From Bradyrhizobium canariense (GTDB taxonomy: Bacteria; Pseudomonadota; Alphaproteobacteria; Rhizobiales; Xanthobacteraceae): a stretch of DNA of 64,000 nt. A program made the translations under genes and the position numbers. The stretch is from positions 4,367,001 to 4,431,000 of the forward strand of contig NZ_LT629750.1 in assembly GCF_900105125.1 (NCBI RefSeq), in the 5' to 3' direction. Shown piece after piece: positions 63,941 through 64,000 of the stretch (position 1 is the stretch's first letter; every line of letters starts with the position of its first letter). The notes beneath the pieces are model-generated. The model was given only the letters and a program-made list of their open reading frames with translations. It was not told the DNA's origin and ran no database searches.

Positions 63941-64000
63941 GGCTGCCACCTGGCTGCTTCGTCGATCGGCCAAGGGTGGCAAGAGCCGGGATGCGCGGCT

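Overview
The window looks like an alphaproteobacterial chromosome, most probably Bradyrhizobium or a close relative in the Nitrobacteraceae. The grounds are high GC, the left-flank gene set (DsbA/DsbB-like, TauE/SafE, AbrB, PsiF-repeat proteins), a GCATGATCCGGAAAA-type intergenic palindrome typical of that group, and many GTG/TTG starts with GGAG-type ribosome sites. The genus is an inference. The left flank (1-9675) is ordinary chromosome.

At 9676-9760 lies an intact tRNA-Leu(CAA). A P4-type tyrosine integrase (9939-11156) follows it, and the tRNA 3' end is repeated almost exactly at 61457-61487. This delimits a genomic island of about 51.7 kb. It carries an AlpA-like excisionase, a MobF-type relaxase with a TraD/VirD4-like coupling protein and a small ribbon-helix-helix protein (35.2-38.5 kb). 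There are no type IV secretion genes, so it reads as an integrative mobilizable element that would borrow a conjugation channel. A broken second integrase (61496-62150) and a tRNA-Arg(CCG) 3' fragment (62224-62279) lie just beyond the right repeat, so the right end is a pile-up of at least two integration events.

Island cargo, left to right: (1) a tight four-gene operon of a trypsin-like protease, two PD-(D/E)XK-like proteins and a phospholipase-D-like protein (11.8-17.5 kb), which I cannot match to a named defence system. (2) A LodA/LodB-type quinone oxidase locus in which the LodA homologue has a large C-terminal extension resembling a heme-oxygenase-like diiron oxidase (18-24 kb), next to an S10 peptidase, a ThDP decarboxylase, a LysR regulator, an S53 sedolisin and a lipase. 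(3) The mobilization genes. (4) A HEPN-like pair and a broken ATP-dependent DNA ligase. (5) A cluster of Dcm methylase, Mrr-like endonuclease, Vsr nicking enzyme, GHKL ATPase, Z1 ATPase, DUF4420 nuclease and AIPR protein (42.6-53.0 kb), matching the Mza architecture. (6) A nucleosidase, STAND NTPase and dCMP deaminase operon (53.1-56.6 kb). (7) A divergent Ubl, E2, JAB and E1 operon (56.7-58.7 kb) resembling bacterial ubiquitin-like conjugation systems, with a small Xre regulator and a pair of palindromic operators between them. (8) A papain-like cysteine protease candidate.

The right half therefore works as a defence island (modification, restriction, nucleotide/NAD-type depletion, protein conjugation), while the middle codes for an oxidase and hydrolase set. 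To the right of the junction, a chimeric, frameshifted aldehyde dehydrogenase/acyltransferase remnant and an intact AraC-family regulator mark the return to older chromosome.
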